From Glacieibacterium frigidum (GTDB lineage: Bacteria > Pseudomonadota > Alphaproteobacteria > Sphingomonadales > Sphingomonadaceae): 64,000 nucleotides of DNA. The stretch's first letter is position 1. Every line of letters starts with the position of its first letter. The stretch covers positions 963,501-1,027,500 of the forward strand of contig NZ_VJWA01000001.1 in assembly GCF_007097155.1 (NCBI RefSeq). Reading direction: 5' to 3'. Below, piece after piece: positions 63,630-64,000 of the stretch. The position numbers were made by a program, and so were the translations under genes. The notes below the pieces were generated by a model, which saw only the letters and a program-made list of their open reading frames with translations, was not told where the DNA came from and ran no database searches.

Positions 63630-64000
63630 CGGCGCGGCTCCGGGGTCGTGATTGTCGTGGTGGTGACTGTCGTCGCCGGCAGCGCAGCGGGAACGATCAC
63701 GGTCGGTGCCGCCTCGGCGTCGCGGCGGTAGTGGGTGACCTGGAAGCCGAGCGGGTTGATCAGCCGGTCCTCGAGGGTCAGCGGCCCGCCGGTAAAGCCG
63801 AACTGCAGCACCGCCGCCCAGTCGCTGCGCGTCACCGGCCCGTCGCCCTCGCGCCGGTCGGTCGAGAAGCGCACCAGCGCGCTCGTCGGCGACATCACCG
63901 TGACCTGCTTGACGGCGACCTGCACCAGCGTGGCGGCGGTGGCGCCGATCAGCACGCTCGCCGGGTTGCGGCGGTCCATCAGGCGCAGGTAATCGCTCCG
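63626..64000 (-). CDS. virB8: VirB8-like type IV secretion protein (partial, 5' end missing)
   Basis: C-terminal 124 residues; the frame continues past the window end (first visible codons give SDYLRLMDRRNPASV). The core is KQVTVMSPTSALVRFSTDRR and DWAAVLQFGFTGGPLTLEDRLINPLGFQVTHYRRD; the latter, ending in the conserved NPLGFxVxxY, is typical of VirB8. The Pro/Thr tail (TTTTITTPEPRR) follows. Inner-membrane assembly factor of the type IV system. Confidence 0.88.
   Translation of the reverse strand, partial: RSDYLRLMDRRNPASVLIGATAATLVQVAVKQVTVMSPTSALVRFSTDRREGDGPVTRSDWAAVLQFGFTGGPLTLEDRLINPLGFQVTHYRRDAEAAPTVIVPAALPATTVTTTTITTPEPRR

Overview
The window is GC-rich (roughly two-thirds G+C by eye), densely coded chromosomal DNA from an alphaproteobacterium, most likely a sphingomonad (Sphingomonadaceae). 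The evidence is the short alphaproteobacterial type of prolyl-tRNA synthetase, four proteins with PEPxxWA-type PEP-CTERM tails, DUF2794 and DUF2497/PopZ-like genes, a TonB-ExbB-ExbD-ExbD cluster, and the gene order Pcm - TolC - PopZ-like. Neighbouring genes very often overlap as GTGA, ATGA or TTGA, and several convergent pairs share their stop codons.

Layout. 1-6.2 kb: end of secF, a nucleotidyltransferase resembling inositol-phosphate cytidylyltransferases, a Wzi-family outer-membrane protein, CTP synthase and a DUF4153 membrane protein. 6.2-10.4 kb: a glutathione transferase, a structured intergenic stretch that looks like a small RNA gene, then proS-lolC-lolD. 10.5-19.8 kb: a beta-helix protein, membrane proteins, serine acetyltransferase with DUF2794, a PRC-barrel protein, a quinone reductase, the pgsA-moaD-moaE operon, DUF1428 and a nitroreductase. 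19.8-26.4 kb: a TonB-C-domain secreted protein, a Ure2/YfcG-like glutathione transferase, uvrC, and a pterin pair (FolM-like reductase plus FolB). 26.7-29.7 kb: tonB-exbB-exbD-exbD plus a third exbD behind a terminator. 29.8-41.1 kb: an ABC exporter, an M61 peptidase, an intracellular PHA depolymerase, a yybP-ykoY manganese riboswitch ahead of mntP and a ChaA-type antiporter, an ABC-F protein and an amidohydrolase.

41.3-43.4 kb holds three tandem PEP-CTERM genes. An ECF sigma factor translationally coupled to a transmembrane Ser/Thr kinase follows. 46.5-49.0 kb: a nucleotidyltransferase-like/CDP-alcohol phosphatidyltransferase fusion and myo-inositol-3-phosphate synthase. 49.0-54.7 kb: a palindromic repeat, an S24 (CI/LexA-like) regulator whose probable operator lies inside its own promoter, two small genes and an RND efflux pair. 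54.7-60.8 kb: topoisomerase IB, a fourth PEP-CTERM protein, an enolase-superfamily epimerase, tRNA-Cys, Pcm, TolC and a PopZ-like protein. 60.8 kb to the end, on the minus strand: virB11, virB10, virB9 and part of virB8 of a type IV secretion system.

The most notable theme is a dispersed set of genes that could make an inositol-containing lipid or solute through CDP-inositol: inositol-phosphate synthase, a candidate cytidylyltransferase near the window start, and a transferase whose fused nucleotidyltransferase domain has lost its motifs and whose CDP-alcohol transferase motif is non-canonical. The substrate assignments are inference. Other points of interest are the small RNA candidate at 6.85-7.1 kb, the manganese riboswitch with a visible switching hairpin, and the operator-in-promoter arrangement of the S24 regulator.
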